Positions 18,020 through 26,762 are shown, counted from the first letter of the stretch. The stretch is 64,000 nt of DNA from Inquilinus ginsengisoli_A (GCF_031453975.1 NZ_JAVDPW010000003.1:496001-560000), one strand, 5' to 3'. Translations and numbers: made by a program. The notes: generated from the letters alone by a model not told the origin.

Positions 18020-18775
18020 TCAGACGTGCTGGCCCCCGTTGATGTGCACCTCGGCCCCGGTAATGTAGGATGAACCGCTGGTGCAGAGGAACATGATCGT
18101 GGCGGCGACCTCCTCCGGTTTGCCCAGCCGCTTCATCGGGATCTCGCTGTCGACCATCGCCTCGGTGCCCGGCGACAGGATCGAGGTGTCGATCTCGCCC
18201 GGCGCGATCGCGTTCACCCGCACGCCATGGGCGCCGAACTCATGCGCCATCTCGCGTGTCAGCGCCGCCAGCGCGGCTTTCGAGGTCGAATAGGCCGCCC
18301 CGGCGAAGGGGTGGACGCGGCCGCCGGCGATCGAGGTGACGTTGATGATCGACCCCTTCGCCGCCTTCAGCGGCTCGAACAGCCCGCGGGCCAGCAGCGC
18401 GGTGGCGAACAGGTTGACGTTGAAGACGTGCAACCAGGTCGCATAGTCGGTCGCCAGCACGCCCATGCGTTTGCCGCCGGCCAGCTTGGGCGAGATCCCG
18501 GCGTTGTTGACCAGGGCGTCCAGCTTGCCCAGCGGCAGCCGGGCCCGCAGCTCGTCCATGCCGCGCTCGAGATCGTTGACGTCGGACAGGTCGAGCTGGA
18601 CGTGGTCCTCCTCGCCGGCATGCCAGGGGCATTCCTTGGAGAAGGCCTGGCGCGAGACGGTGATGACCCGCCAGCCGGCGGCGCTGAAGCGTTTCACCGT
18701 GGCATGGCCGATGCCGCGGCTGGCGCCGGTCAGGATCAGCGTCTTCGGCTCGTCCGTCTGGGCCGTGGTCGACAT
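18020..18775 (-). CDS. Short-chain dehydrogenase/reductase
   Basis: A 251-residue SDR oxidoreductase with the NAD(P) motif TGASRGIG, the NNAG motif, and catalytic Ser and Tyr/Lys in a YSTSK block. It is the first gene of the transporter run; the binding protein follows 47 bases later, so it may act on the imported compound. An ACACCTGGTGT dyad at 18780-18790 overlaps its ribosome-binding site and could be an operator. Substrate unknown. Confidence 0.88.
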   Translation of the reverse strand: MSTTAQTDEPKTLILTGASRGIGHATVKRFSAAGWRVITVSRQAFSKECPWHAGEEDHVQLDLSDVNDLERGMDELRARLPLGKLDALVNNAGISPKLAGGKRMGVLATDYATWLHVFNVNLFATALLARGLFEPLKAAKGSIINVTSIAGGRVHPFAGAAYSTSKAALAALTREMAHEFGAHGVRVNAIAPGEIDTSILSPGTEAMVDSEIPMKRLGKPEEVAATIMFLCTSGSSYITGAEVHINGGQHV

Positions 18776-18913
18776 AACAACACCTGGTGTGACGGGGTCG
18801 ATCTTGCGAACGGATCGCGTTTGTGATCATGGGGCGCGGCGCCGCATCCGTCCAGGGGCAGGAAGGTCTGGCGGCGTTGCGGGCCATGCTGCGGCGCGGT
18901 GCCGCAGCTCTGT

Positions 18914-20884
18914 CTAGGGCTGGGCCAGGACCAGCCCCGGCGCCGGTTCCGCGGCGTTCGGCAGGGCGCGCAGTTCCGGCAGGTCGGGCAGCGGGCCGTC
19001 ATCCTGGTCCTCGACGGCGCTGAGCAGACCGAGCGGATGGCGGATGGTTTCGACCGCCGGCGCCCCCAGCAGGATCGCGCTCCCGCCCTCCAGCGCCACG
19101 CCGGAGGGCCACAGCCGCAGCACCTGGCGCGACAGGCCGCCGGCGGCGGGGCGGATCAGGGTCAGCGCCGGCAGGTGGCCGTCCTGCAGCACCGGCAGCA
19201 CCGGCAGGGTGGCGGCATCCGCGCCGCCGTCCAGGAAGCCGGTCGCGGCCACCAGCCCCCAGCCGGTCGGTTCGCGCCAGCCGGACGGGGCGAGGGCTGC
19301 GGCCAGCGCCGCGGGCGGCCCGGCCCATTGCAGGCGGAACGGCTGCTCGACATCGCCGCCCAGGTCGGTGCGGGCCGGCGGCAGGCGGCGCCAGCCTTCG
19401 GCCCGCCAGTCGGGCGCGGCCATCGTCACCGTGGTGTCGCGGCGGGCGTACATGGCGGCGGCGTCCGGATAGTTGGTCGCGACATGCCAGCCGCCGACCG
19501 CGGCCAGGGCCAGCAGCAGCACGCCGGCGAAGGCGCGCGGCCGGATCTGCCGGGCGTCGGAGCGGCGGAACACCATGGCGAAGGCGATGGTCATGCCCAG
19601 GCCGAAGATCAGGCCGGCGGCGACATCGGATGGCCAATGCGCGGCGAGGTAGATGCGCGAGGCGCAGATCAGCCCGACCAGGGCGGCGGCCAGGGTCAGC
19701 GGCAGCGCCTGCCAGCGGCCGGGCAGGCCGCGCGCCACCAGCCAGCCCAGGATGCCGTACAGCACGGCGGAGAAGGCGGCATGGCCGCTGGGGAAGCTGA
19801 AGGCGTCGGCGCCGCTGTACAGCTCGGTCGGCCGCAGGATCTGCAGCCGGCCCTTCACCAGCGGCACGAAGCCGGCGGTGACGGCGACGGCGATGGCGAC
19901 CCCGCCGGCCCGGTGCCAGGCGCGGCGCAGCAGCAGCCAGGCGATGGCGATCACCACCAGCGCCGTGATGGTGGTGCCGTCGCCCAGCATGGTGACCGCG
20001 GTCAGCACCGCGTCGCTCCAGGGCGTGCGCAGGCCCTGGATGAAGCCGCTGATCGCGGCGTCGGCCCGGGCCAGCTCGCCATGGGCCGCGACCAGCCGCA
20101 GCAGGTTGACGAAGCCGGCGACCAGGATCAGCACCAGGGCGCCGAGCAGCGCCATGACCCGCAGGTCCGGCGCCTCGGGGTCGAGCAGCCGGGCCAGCAG
20201 CTGGGCCGGCCGGCCGCCGCGGGCCACGGCCCAGCGATGCGCCGCCTGCTGCGCGCCATCCAGCAGCGGCGCCAGCCGGCGCCAGGTCCAGCGGGTGGCG
20301 GCGATCAGGATCCACAGCGCCAAGGCGAGGACCACCACGATCGCGACCAGCCGGCCGCTGACCGCACCGAGGGTGCCGAGCGAGGCGCCGAGTAGGGCGC
20401 CGCCCAGGATGTGGGCCGGCGCCCAGACGAGGGCGGAGGCGATGTTGACGGCGTAGAACAGGCCGGGCCGCAGCCCCAGGGCGCCGGCCACCATCGGCAC
20501 CATCGGCCGCAGCATCGGCAGGAAGCGGCCCAGCGCGATGCTCTTGCCGCCATGGCGCCGGAAGAAGGCCTCGCCGCGGGCGATCAGCGCCGGCGTGCGG
20601 CTGACCGGCCAGGTGCCCAGGATGGTGGCGCTGTAGCGCCGCCCCAGCTCATAGGACACGCCGTCGCCGATGATGGCGCCGGCGGTGGCCCATAGCAGGA
20701 TCGGCCACAGCGGCAGGTGCCCCAGCCCGACCACGGCGCCGACCGCGATCAGGATCGGTGACCCCGGGATGAACAGCCCGATCACCGCCACCGATTCGGT
20801 CAGGGCGATCAGGAAGATCAGCAGGCCCGCCCATTGCGGGTGCTGGCCGATGAAATCCATCACGGCCTGGGTGATGCCGCTCAC
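18914..20884 (-). CDS. DedA / PAP2 phosphatase / LssY-C fusion membrane protein
   Basis: A 656-residue fusion. Residues 1 to about 200 are a DedA (SNARE-associated/VTT) domain with RFLPMLRPMVPMVAG; about 250-460 are a PAP2 phosphatase with all three motifs (KGRLQILRP, PSGH, and SRIYLAAHWPSD); the last 170 residues resemble the LssY C-terminal domain. DedA proteins translocate undecaprenyl phosphate and phospholipids, and PAP2 enzymes dephosphorylate lipid pyrophosphates, so recycling of a lipid carrier is a reasonable role. Similar bifunctional proteins occur in other proteobacteria. Many membrane spans are visible. Confidence 0.88.
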   Translation of the reverse strand: MSGITQAVMDFIGQHPQWAGLLIFLIALTESVAVIGLFIPGSPILIAVGAVVGLGHLPLWPILLWATAGAIIGDGVSYELGRRYSATILGTWPVSRTPALIARGEAFFRRHGGKSIALGRFLPMLRPMVPMVAGALGLRPGLFYAVNIASALVWAPAHILGGALLGASLGTLGAVSGRLVAIVVVLALALWILIAATRWTWRRLAPLLDGAQQAAHRWAVARGGRPAQLLARLLDPEAPDLRVMALLGALVLILVAGFVNLLRLVAAHGELARADAAISGFIQGLRTPWSDAVLTAVTMLGDGTTITALVVIAIAWLLLRRAWHRAGGVAIAVAVTAGFVPLVKGRLQILRPTELYSGADAFSFPSGHAAFSAVLYGILGWLVARGLPGRWQALPLTLAAALVGLICASRIYLAAHWPSDVAAGLIFGLGMTIAFAMVFRRSDARQIRPRAFAGVLLLALAAVGGWHVATNYPDAAAMYARRDTTVTMAAPDWRAEGWRRLPPARTDLGGDVEQPFRLQWAGPPAALAAALAPSGWREPTGWGLVAATGFLDGGADAATLPVLPVLQDGHLPALTLIRPAAGGLSRQVLRLWPSGVALEGGSAILLGAPAVETIRHPLGLLSAVEDQDDGPLPDLPELRALPNAAEPAPGLVLAQP

Positions 20885-21041
20885 GCGCCCGCCCCGCGCC
20901 GTTGTGGTCCGCTCGCCGTCATCGTTGCTCCGTCACCTCGACCCGGGCCATATCGCGGCTTCCGCCGGTTTGCGCAACCCCCCGACGCCGGCCCCGACGC
21001 CGGTTGCGGCCCGGCGCCTCGTCTGCCACAGGGGAACCGTG

Positions 21042-21818
21042 ATGGGATGGAGCGGCGGAATGCAGATGCGGCGGAAGAGCCTGGGGCTGGCATCGGCGGC
21101 CCTGCTGGGATGGCTGGCGGCCGGCTGCGCCGCGACGCCGGCCGCGCCCGTGGCGGTCCAGGCCGAAAGCGGCGTCGTCCTGCTCGGCGAGACCCATGAC
21201 CGCGCGGCCGACCACCAATGGCAGCTGGCCCGGATCGAGGCGCTGTATGCCGGGCAGCCGCACCTCGCCATCGGGCTGGAGATGGTGCCGCGCAGCCGCC
21301 AGGCCGCGCTCGACGATTGGAGCGCCGGCCGGCTCGACGAGGCGCAGTTCCTGCAGGCGGTGGACTGGCAGAACTCCTGGGGCTTCGACTACGCCCTGTA
21401 CCGGCCGGTCTTCGACTTCGCCCGGGTGCATCGGATCCCGCTGGTCGCGCTGAATGTCGACCGCACGGTGGTGCGCGCCGTGGCCAAGGACGGCTGGACA
21501 GCGCTGGCGGCCTGGCCGGATCTGGCGCTGGGCCGGCCGGCGGCGCCCTCGCCGGACTACAACCGCTACCTCGCCGCCGCCTTCGCCGGGCACGGCCAGG
21601 CCAGGGATGGCGACGCGCTCAACCGCGGCTTCGGCCGCTTCGTCGCGGTGCAGCTGCTGTGGGACCGGGCGATGGCGGTGCGCGTCGCCGCCGCCCGCGC
21701 CGCCGGGGTGCCGCTGGTGGTGGTGCTGGCCGGCAGCGGCCATGTCCGCGACGGCTGGGGGATCCCGCACCAGCTCCAGGACCTCGGCATCGCCAGCACG
21801 CCGCTGGTGGCGCCTTGA
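21042..21818 (+). CDS. ChaN family lipoprotein
   Basis: A 258-residue protein of the ChaN/haem-regulated lipoprotein family. The N-terminus is a lipoprotein signal with the lipobox LAAGC, and the family core VVLLGETHDRAADHQWQL, GLEMVPRSRQ and the late GSGHVRDGWGIP block are all present. ChaN of Campylobacter binds a pair of haems; role in iron acquisition is proposed. The start at 21042 follows AGGGGA by six bases; ATGs at 21060 and 21066 would also give a working signal. It is divergent from the DedA fusion gene. Confidence 0.85.
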   Translation: MGWSGGMQMRRKSLGLASAALLGWLAAGCAATPAAPVAVQAESGVVLLGETHDRAADHQWQLARIEALYAGQPHLAIGLEMVPRSRQAALDDWSAGRLDEAQFLQAVDWQNSWGFDYALYRPVFDFARVHRIPLVALNVDRTVVRAVAKDGWTALAAWPDLALGRPAAPSPDYNRYLAAAFAGHGQARDGDALNRGFGRFVAVQLLWDRAMAVRVAAARAAGVPLVVVLAGSGHVRDGWGIPHQLQDLGIASTPLVAP

Positions 21819-21850
21819 GAGTGTCAAAGGGCCTCGGGCCTCAACTCTTG

Positions 21851-21944
21851 CTGTCATTGCCCGGCTTGACCGGGCAATCCAGGGGGCCACCGAGAGCCGC
21901 TCTGGCCGCCCCTGGATGCCACGGTCAAGCCGTGGCATGACAAG
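21851..21944. repeat. Dispersed palindromic repeat, copy 2 (inverted)
   Basis: About 93 bases that read, as the reverse complement, almost identically to 3565-3655: the TTGCCCGG/CCGGGCAA hairpin, the central CCAGGGG...CCCCTGG pair, and the TGCCACGG/CCGTGGCA hairpin in the opposite order. It begins 32 bases after the ChaN-like gene. The central spacer has diverged by a few substitutions. Confidence 0.85.
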
Positions 21945-22136
21945 TGAGAGGCGTGGGTGTCTTTGCCCTCAAGAAATTCAGCCGAATAGTGGTCGAATTT
22001 CGGCGATTTCAAGAAATTCGCGTCTTGACGCTCTCAACATCAAAGTGAACGTGACTCACGTTTCCTTGGAATGATTTCCATGGCAAGGTCTGCATCTCGG
22101 TCTGGTTTCATCTGGCCGCAGGACCCTGGAGACTCC

Positions 22137-23399
22137 ATGACTGGAATGCGATCGAGGATGCCGGTGCGGCTGGCCGCCATGGCCTTCGCCATCGGCGTCG
22201 CTGCGCTCACGGCGGCGGGGCCGGCCGCGGCGGCCACGCCGGCCGAGCTGGCGCAGAAGCACCTCTATGCCGGGACGATCGCCGAGGGCGACAAGGCCCT
22301 CACCGCCATCCTGGCGAAGAAGCCCGACGACGCCGAGGCCATCGCCGGCCTCGGCATGATCCGCCTGGCCCGGGCGGTCGAGCATTTCAGCCAGTCGCTG
22401 TACCGCTTCGGCTTCCAGACGCCCCAGGAGCTGGGGATGGAGGTGCCGCTGCTGGCCATGCCGGTGCCGCTGAACCCCAAGCCGGAGGAGATCCATTACG
22501 AGGATGCCCGCGCCATCCTGCAGACCCTGGTCGACGACCTCGCCTTGGTCGACCAGACGCTGGAGCCGCTGGGCGACCGGCCGGTCAAGTTCCCGGTGGC
22601 GATGGGGCGGGTGCGGCTGGACCTCGCCGGCAAGGGGCAGGGCAGCACCACCCTGTACGACGTCTACAACGCCGTGCTGCTGGGCGGGCAGGGCGACCGC
22701 GCCAATGCCGGCAAGCTGACCATCGCCTTCGACACCGGCGACGTGCTGTGGCTGCGCGCCTACACCCATGTCCTGCGGGCGGGCGCCGAATTCCTGCTGG
22801 CGCGGGACTGGCACCGCAGCTTCGACGCCGCCGGGCACATCCTGTTTCCGCGCTCGGCCTCGCCGCTGGCGGCGGCGCTCAGCCAGCCGACCCAGCAGAT
22901 GTTCACCGCCGAGGACGGCAAGATCGCGGATGGGATCGCCTGGATCCATCTGATCAACTGGCCGGTGGCCGAGCCCGACCGCCTGCCGCGGGCGCGCGAG
23001 CATCTCAAGGCCGCGATCGGGCTCAGCCGCGAGATGTGGGCGTCGATCCGGGCCGAGACCGACAACGACCGGGAATGGCTGCCCAACGCCAAGCAGACCA
23101 GCCTGATCCCCGGCATGACCATCACCGACGACCGCATCGACACCTGGATGGCGCTGCTGCAGGAATCCGACGCGGTGCTGGACGGGACCAAGCTGCTGCC
23201 GCACTGGCGCTTCGACCAGGGCTTCAACCTGCGCAAGCTGCTGGAGTCGCCACAGCCCTTCGACCTCGTGCTGCTGCTGACCGGCACCGACATGGTGCCC
23301 TATCTCGAGGACGGCCCGGTCAGCGACCGGTCCTTCTGGGACTCCATGGACAACGCCTTCGAGGGCCAGTTCCTGAGCTTCGCCGTCTGGATCAACTGA
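22137..23399 (+). CDS. Periplasmic TPR-like protein of unknown function
   Basis: A 420-residue protein with a signal peptide (about 35 residues, ending in GPAAAA) and an N-terminal tetratricopeptide-like pair (AEGDKALTAILAKKPDDAEA). The remaining 330 residues are conserved-looking, acidic and rich in tryptophan, without a family I recognise. ATG 22137 is preferred because GGAG precedes it and it begins the signal peptide; two dozen codons upstream remain open. No partner gene is obvious, and it is probably monocistronic. Confidence 0.75.
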   Translation: MTGMRSRMPVRLAAMAFAIGVAALTAAGPAAAATPAELAQKHLYAGTIAEGDKALTAILAKKPDDAEAIAGLGMIRLARAVEHFSQSLYRFGFQTPQELGMEVPLLAMPVPLNPKPEEIHYEDARAILQTLVDDLALVDQTLEPLGDRPVKFPVAMGRVRLDLAGKGQGSTTLYDVYNAVLLGGQGDRANAGKLTIAFDTGDVLWLRAYTHVLRAGAEFLLARDWHRSFDAAGHILFPRSASPLAAALSQPTQQMFTAEDGKIADGIAWIHLINWPVAEPDRLPRAREHLKAAIGLSREMWASIRAETDNDREWLPNAKQTSLIPGMTITDDRIDTWMALLQESDAVLDGTKLLPHWRFDQGFNLRKLLESPQPFDLVLLLTGTDMVPYLEDGPVSDRSFWDSMDNAFEGQFLSFAVWIN

Positions 23400-23460
23400 C
23401 GGCGGGAGGGGCGGGCGGCGGCGTGGGGGCGCCGCCGCCCGTTCAATCAATGCGCCCCGT

Positions 23461-23808
23461 TCAATGGGCCAGGATGTTGACCAGGCGGCCGAAGGGATCG
23501 CGGATATAGAAGCGGCGCACGCCCCAGGGCTCGTCTGCCGGGCCGTATTCGATCGGCAGCCCCAGCTCCAGGGCGCGGCGGTGAACCGCGTCGACGTCGT
23601 CGACCTCGATCGACAGATCCGGGACCGGCGTGCCGGAGCCGCCCTCGCTCATCACGCTGACCTGCGGCGCCATCGCCTCATCCGAGGCAAAGGTCAGGAT
23701 CCAGCCGAGATCCATGACCAAGCGGAGGTCGAGCAGGCCGCCATAGAACGCCTGCGCCAGCGCGACGTCCCCGGTGGCGATGTTGGTAACGATGCGCTTC
23801 ACGGCCAT
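23461..23808 (-). CDS. VOC family (glyoxalase/bleomycin resistance fold) protein
   Basis: A 115-residue single-domain VOC protein: VKRIVTNIATGDVALAQAFY at the start and FYIRDPFGRLVNIL at the end are the usual beta-alpha-beta-beta-beta halves. ATG 23808 is chosen for the GGGAGGAA site six bases upstream; 12 extra codons are open before it. The family includes lyases, dioxygenases and antibiotic-binding proteins; no substrate can be assigned. It is 32 bases downstream of the LysR gene, in the same direction. Confidence 0.85.
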   Translation of the reverse strand: MAVKRIVTNIATGDVALAQAFYGGLLDLRLVMDLGWILTFASDEAMAPQVSVMSEGGSGTPVPDLSIEVDDVDAVHRRALELGLPIEYGPADEPWGVRRFYIRDPFGRLVNILAH

Positions 23809-23840
23809 CCGATTCCTCCCGGGCTTCGGCACCCAGCTTG

Positions 23841-24734
23841 TCACGCCGGCCGCCGGCCCTCCAGCAGGTCGCGCTGCCGTGCCAGGGCGGCGGCCATGAA
23901 CTCGGTGAAGGCGCTGACCCGGGCGGTGCGGCGCAGATCCTCATGGGTCAGCACCCACAGCGCGGTGCTGTCGGGGGCGCTCGGCACCGGGATCCGGACC
24001 AGCCCGGGCGCGCTGTCGCCGAGATAGCAGGGCAGGGCGGCCAGCCCCAGCCCGGCCAGGGCGGCGCGGCACATCCCGACCAGCGAATCCGTGCGCAGGG
24101 CGACCGTCGCGCCGGGCACCGCCTGCCGCATCCAGCGGGCGACGCTGGACCCGGCCAGGCTGTCGTCCGGTGCCACCCAGGGCCGCCGCGCCAGGTCGTC
24201 CGGCCCGGCCGCGTGTCCGGCGGCGGCGTAGACGGCGAAGGCCACGGCGGCGATGCGGCGGCCGACCAGCGTCTCCGGCGGGTCCGGCACCGGGCGGATC
24301 GCGACGTCGGCGTCGCGCCGGGTCAGGTTGGCCAGCAGGTTGGCGGTGGTGACCTCCAGCCCGATGCCGGGATGCAGGTCGCGGAACTGGGCCAGCAGCG
24401 GCGGCAGGATCGACGCCATCAGCGTGTCGGCGGTGGCGACCCGCAGGGTGCCGTCCAGCCGCAGGTCCTGGCCGGCCAGCCGGCGCTCCAGCGTCTCGAC
24501 CGTCGCCGCCATGCCGCGGGCGGCCGCCACCATCTCCTCGCCGCCGGCGGTCAGGGCATAGCCGCCGGGCAACCGATCGAACAGCCGCAGGCCCAGCCGT
24601 TGCTCGAAGCCGCCGACCCGCCGCAGCACCGTGGTGTGGTTGACGCCCAGCCGCCGCGCCGCGCCGGCCAGCGAGCCGGATTCGGCCACCGCAAGGATGG
24701 TGTGCAGGTCTTCCCAGTCGAGGCGGCCATCCAT
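23841..24734 (-). CDS. LysR family transcriptional regulator
   Basis: A 297-residue LysR regulator with an N-terminal helix-turn-helix (DLHTILAVAESGSLAGAARR) and an effector-binding domain beginning about residue 90. It is divergent from a glutathione S-transferase gene with 94 bases between them, the standard arrangement for a LysR protein and its target. An inverted repeat at 24739-24764 in that gap is the likely binding site. Confidence 0.9.
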   Translation of the reverse strand: MDGRLDWEDLHTILAVAESGSLAGAARRLGVNHTTVLRRVGGFEQRLGLRLFDRLPGGYALTAGGEEMVAAARGMAATVETLERRLAGQDLRLDGTLRVATADTLMASILPPLLAQFRDLHPGIGLEVTTANLLANLTRRDADVAIRPVPDPPETLVGRRIAAVAFAVYAAAGHAAGPDDLARRPWVAPDDSLAGSSVARWMRQAVPGATVALRTDSLVGMCRAALAGLGLAALPCYLGDSAPGLVRIPVPSAPDSTALWVLTHEDLRRTARVSAFTEFMAAALARQRDLLEGRRPA

Positions 24735-24738
24735 GACG

Positions 24739-24764
24739 ATCTCTGTGCGTGGGCGCAGACAGAT
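24739..24764. promoter_or_regulatory. Candidate LysR operator
   Basis: A 26-base interrupted dyad: ATCT (24739-24742) pairs with AGAT at the other end, and TGCG pairs with CGCA around a TGGG centre, giving outer and inner arms of a LysR-type box. It begins four bases from the LysR start codon and lies 65 bases upstream of the GST start codon. Inferred from symmetry and position only. Confidence 0.45.
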
Positions 24765-24828
24765 CCTGCAATATCACAGATCGAACTGCATCGGTGCACG
24801 GATCATCTTCCCGGCAGAGGAGACCGAG

Positions 24829-25461
24829 ATGACACCGATCCAGCTCTACACGTTCCAGACGCCGAACGGGCACAAGGCCTCGATCATGCTCGAGGAGACC
24901 GGGCTGCCTTACGACGTGCATGTCGTCGACATCGAGCACGGCGACCAGCACGCCCCGGCCTTCCTGGCCCTGAACCCGAACAACAAGATCCCGGTCATCA
25001 CCGACCCCGACCGCGGCCGCACCGTGTTCGAGAGCGGGGCGATCCTGCCCTATCTCGCCGAACGGTCGGGCCGGCTGCTGCCGGCCGATGCCGGCGAGCG
25101 GCTGACCGCGCTGCAATGGAGCCTGTTCCAGGCCGCCCATCTCGGCCCGACGCTGGGCCAGCTGTGGAACTACAAGGTCTTCGCGGCCGAGAAGATCCCC
25201 ACCGTCATCGGCCGCTTCGAGGCCGAGGCGGCGCGAGTGCTCCGGGTGCTGGACGGCACGCTCGGCCGGCGCAGCCACCTGGCCGGCGAGGCCTATGGCA
25301 TCGCCGACATCATGAGCTGGCCTTGGATCCATGCCGGGCTGATGCATCTCGGCCTCGACCTCGACTCCAGTCCCAATCTGCGCCGCTGGTACGACGCCAT
25401 CGCCGCCCGCCCCGCCGTGCAGCGTGGTCTGCGCGTGCCGGTGCTCGACAGCCAAGATTAA
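24829..25461 (+). CDS. Glutathione S-transferase family protein (Ure2p/YfcG-like)
   Basis: A 210-residue GST. The N-terminal thioredoxin-like domain has TPNGHKASIMLEE and the cis-proline region NNKIPVITD, followed by FESGAILPYLAE, the glutathione-binding Glu-Ser pair; the C-terminal half is the helical domain (GIADIMSWPW). These features point to the YfcG/YghU-type, which reduce disulfides using glutathione. AGAGGAG precedes the ATG. Probably controlled by the divergent LysR protein. Confidence 0.88.
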   Translation: MTPIQLYTFQTPNGHKASIMLEETGLPYDVHVVDIEHGDQHAPAFLALNPNNKIPVITDPDRGRTVFESGAILPYLAERSGRLLPADAGERLTALQWSLFQAAHLGPTLGQLWNYKVFAAEKIPTVIGRFEAEAARVLRVLDGTLGRRSHLAGEAYGIADIMSWPWIHAGLMHLGLDLDSSPNLRRWYDAIAARPAVQRGLRVPVLDSQD

Positions 25462-25486
25462 CTGAACGACCGGTCAGGGAATTGTC

Positions 25487-26410
25487 ATGGAAACGCTCTT
25501 CATCCCGATCGCGCTGCTGGCCGGCGGCCTGCTCGCGGTGCAGGCCGGCGCCAACGCTCAGCTGGCCAAGGCCACCGGCAGCCCCTTCGCGGCCACGGCG
25601 CTGCAGCTGTCGGTCGGCACCAGCCTGCTGCTGCTGGTGGCGTTGCTGACCGGCACCCTGTCGGCCCTGGCCGGCCTGCCGGGGGTGGTCTGGTGGCATG
25701 CCATCGGCGGCACCGCCAGCGCGGTCTATGTGGTCTCGACCATCCTGCTGTTCCCGCGGCTGGGAGCGGTGGTCAGCGTCGGGCTGTTCATCGCCGGCCA
25801 GATGCTGGCCTCGTTGGGGCTCGACGGCTTCGGCCTGCTCGGCCTGCCGGCGGCGGGATTCGATGCGGCCGCGGTCGTCGGCACCCTGCTGGTGCTGGCC
25901 GGGGCCGCGGCGATCGTGCTCGGCCAGGCCGGCGGGGCGGCGGCCCCCGCCCTGTCGAAGCCCGGCTGGATCCTGCTGGCCCTGGCCGCCGGCGCGGTGC
26001 TGCCGGTGCAGGGGGCGGTCAACGCGCTGCTGCGTCGGGACCTCGGCGCGCCCTTCGCGGTCGGGGCGGTCAGCTTCCTGGTCGCAACGCTGGCGATGGC
26101 GGCGGTGCTGCTGTTGGTGCTGGCGCTGACCCGCCAGCCGCGGCCGAAGCTGGGCGGCGTGGCGGCGATGCCATGGTGGGGCTGGCTCGGCGGCTTCGCC
26201 GGTGCCGCCTATGTCACCACCGTGTTCACCGCGATCCCGGCGATCGGCGCCGCCGCGGCGGTCGGGCTGACCGTCGCCGGCCAGCAGGTCGCCTCGGTGT
26301 TCGTCGACCGCCATGGCTGGTTCCGGCTGCCGCGCCGCCCGGTCTCGGCGCTGCGCCTCGCCGGCGTGCTGGCCCTGCTGGCGGGCGTCGCCGTGATCAA
26401 GCTGGCCTGA
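25487..26410 (+). CDS. DMT family transporter, duplicated YdcZ (DUF606) type
   Basis: A 307-residue inner-membrane protein with about ten hydrophobic segments made of two related halves; each half has the YdcZ/DUF606 pattern (LLAGGLLAVQAGANAQLAK in the first, AAGAVLPVQGAVNALLRRD in the second). It starts 25 bases after the GST gene and is followed 10 bases later by an SMR gene, so GST, this gene and the SMR gene may be one operon. Substrate unknown. Confidence 0.85.
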   Translation: METLFIPIALLAGGLLAVQAGANAQLAKATGSPFAATALQLSVGTSLLLLVALLTGTLSALAGLPGVVWWHAIGGTASAVYVVSTILLFPRLGAVVSVGLFIAGQMLASLGLDGFGLLGLPAAGFDAAAVVGTLLVLAGAAAIVLGQAGGAAAPALSKPGWILLALAAGAVLPVQGAVNALLRRDLGAPFAVGAVSFLVATLAMAAVLLLVLALTRQPRPKLGGVAAMPWWGWLGGFAGAAYVTTVFTAIPAIGAAAAVGLTVAGQQVASVFVDRHGWFRLPRRPVSALRLAGVLALLAGVAVIKLA

Positions 26411-26420
26411 GGAGGATACG

Positions 26421-26750
26421 ATGTCTGCTTCGCTCGCCTGGACCCTGCTGGTCCTGTCCGGCATCGCCGACGTGGTGTGGGCCGTGACCACGAAGGTCTC
26501 CGACGGCTACAGCCGCCTGGGCTGGACTGCCGCCTCCGTGGTCGCCCTGGTGATCTTCCTCGGGCTGCTGACCCAGGCGCTGAAGGTGCTGCCGCTCGGC
26601 ACCGCCTATGCGGTCTGGACCGGGATCGGCGCCGTCGGGTCGGTCGCCGCCGGGCTGCTGCTGTTCGGCGAGGCGCTCAGCGCCGCGCGCCTCGCCGCCA
26701 TCCTGGTCATCCTCGGCGGCGTGGTGGCGCTGAAGCTGCTGCCGTCCTGA
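26421..26750 (+). CDS. SMR family small transporter, Gdx/SugE-like, with Asp in place of the key Glu
   Basis: A 109-residue four-helix small multidrug resistance protein. GTAYAVWTGIGAVGS and the C-terminal LGGVVALKLL follow the guanidinium exporter (Gdx, formerly SugE) subgroup. The proton- and substrate-binding glutamate of helix 1, normally in a LEVxWA context, reads GIADVVWA here, so Asp replaces Glu. Gdx proteins work as homodimers exporting guanidinium; other SMR proteins export quaternary ammonium drugs. Ten bases separate it from the upstream transporter gene; no guanidine riboswitch precedes it. Confidence 0.85.
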   Translation: MSASLAWTLLVLSGIADVVWAVTTKVSDGYSRLGWTAASVVALVIFLGLLTQALKVLPLGTAYAVWTGIGAVGSVAAGLLLFGEALSAARLAAILVILGGVVALKLLPS

Positions 26751-26762
26751 GGCCGGCGGGCC

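Noticed and set aside
26390..26425. Guanidine riboswitch before the SMR gene
   Set aside because: Only ten bases separate the SMR gene from the upstream stop, too short for a riboswitch.
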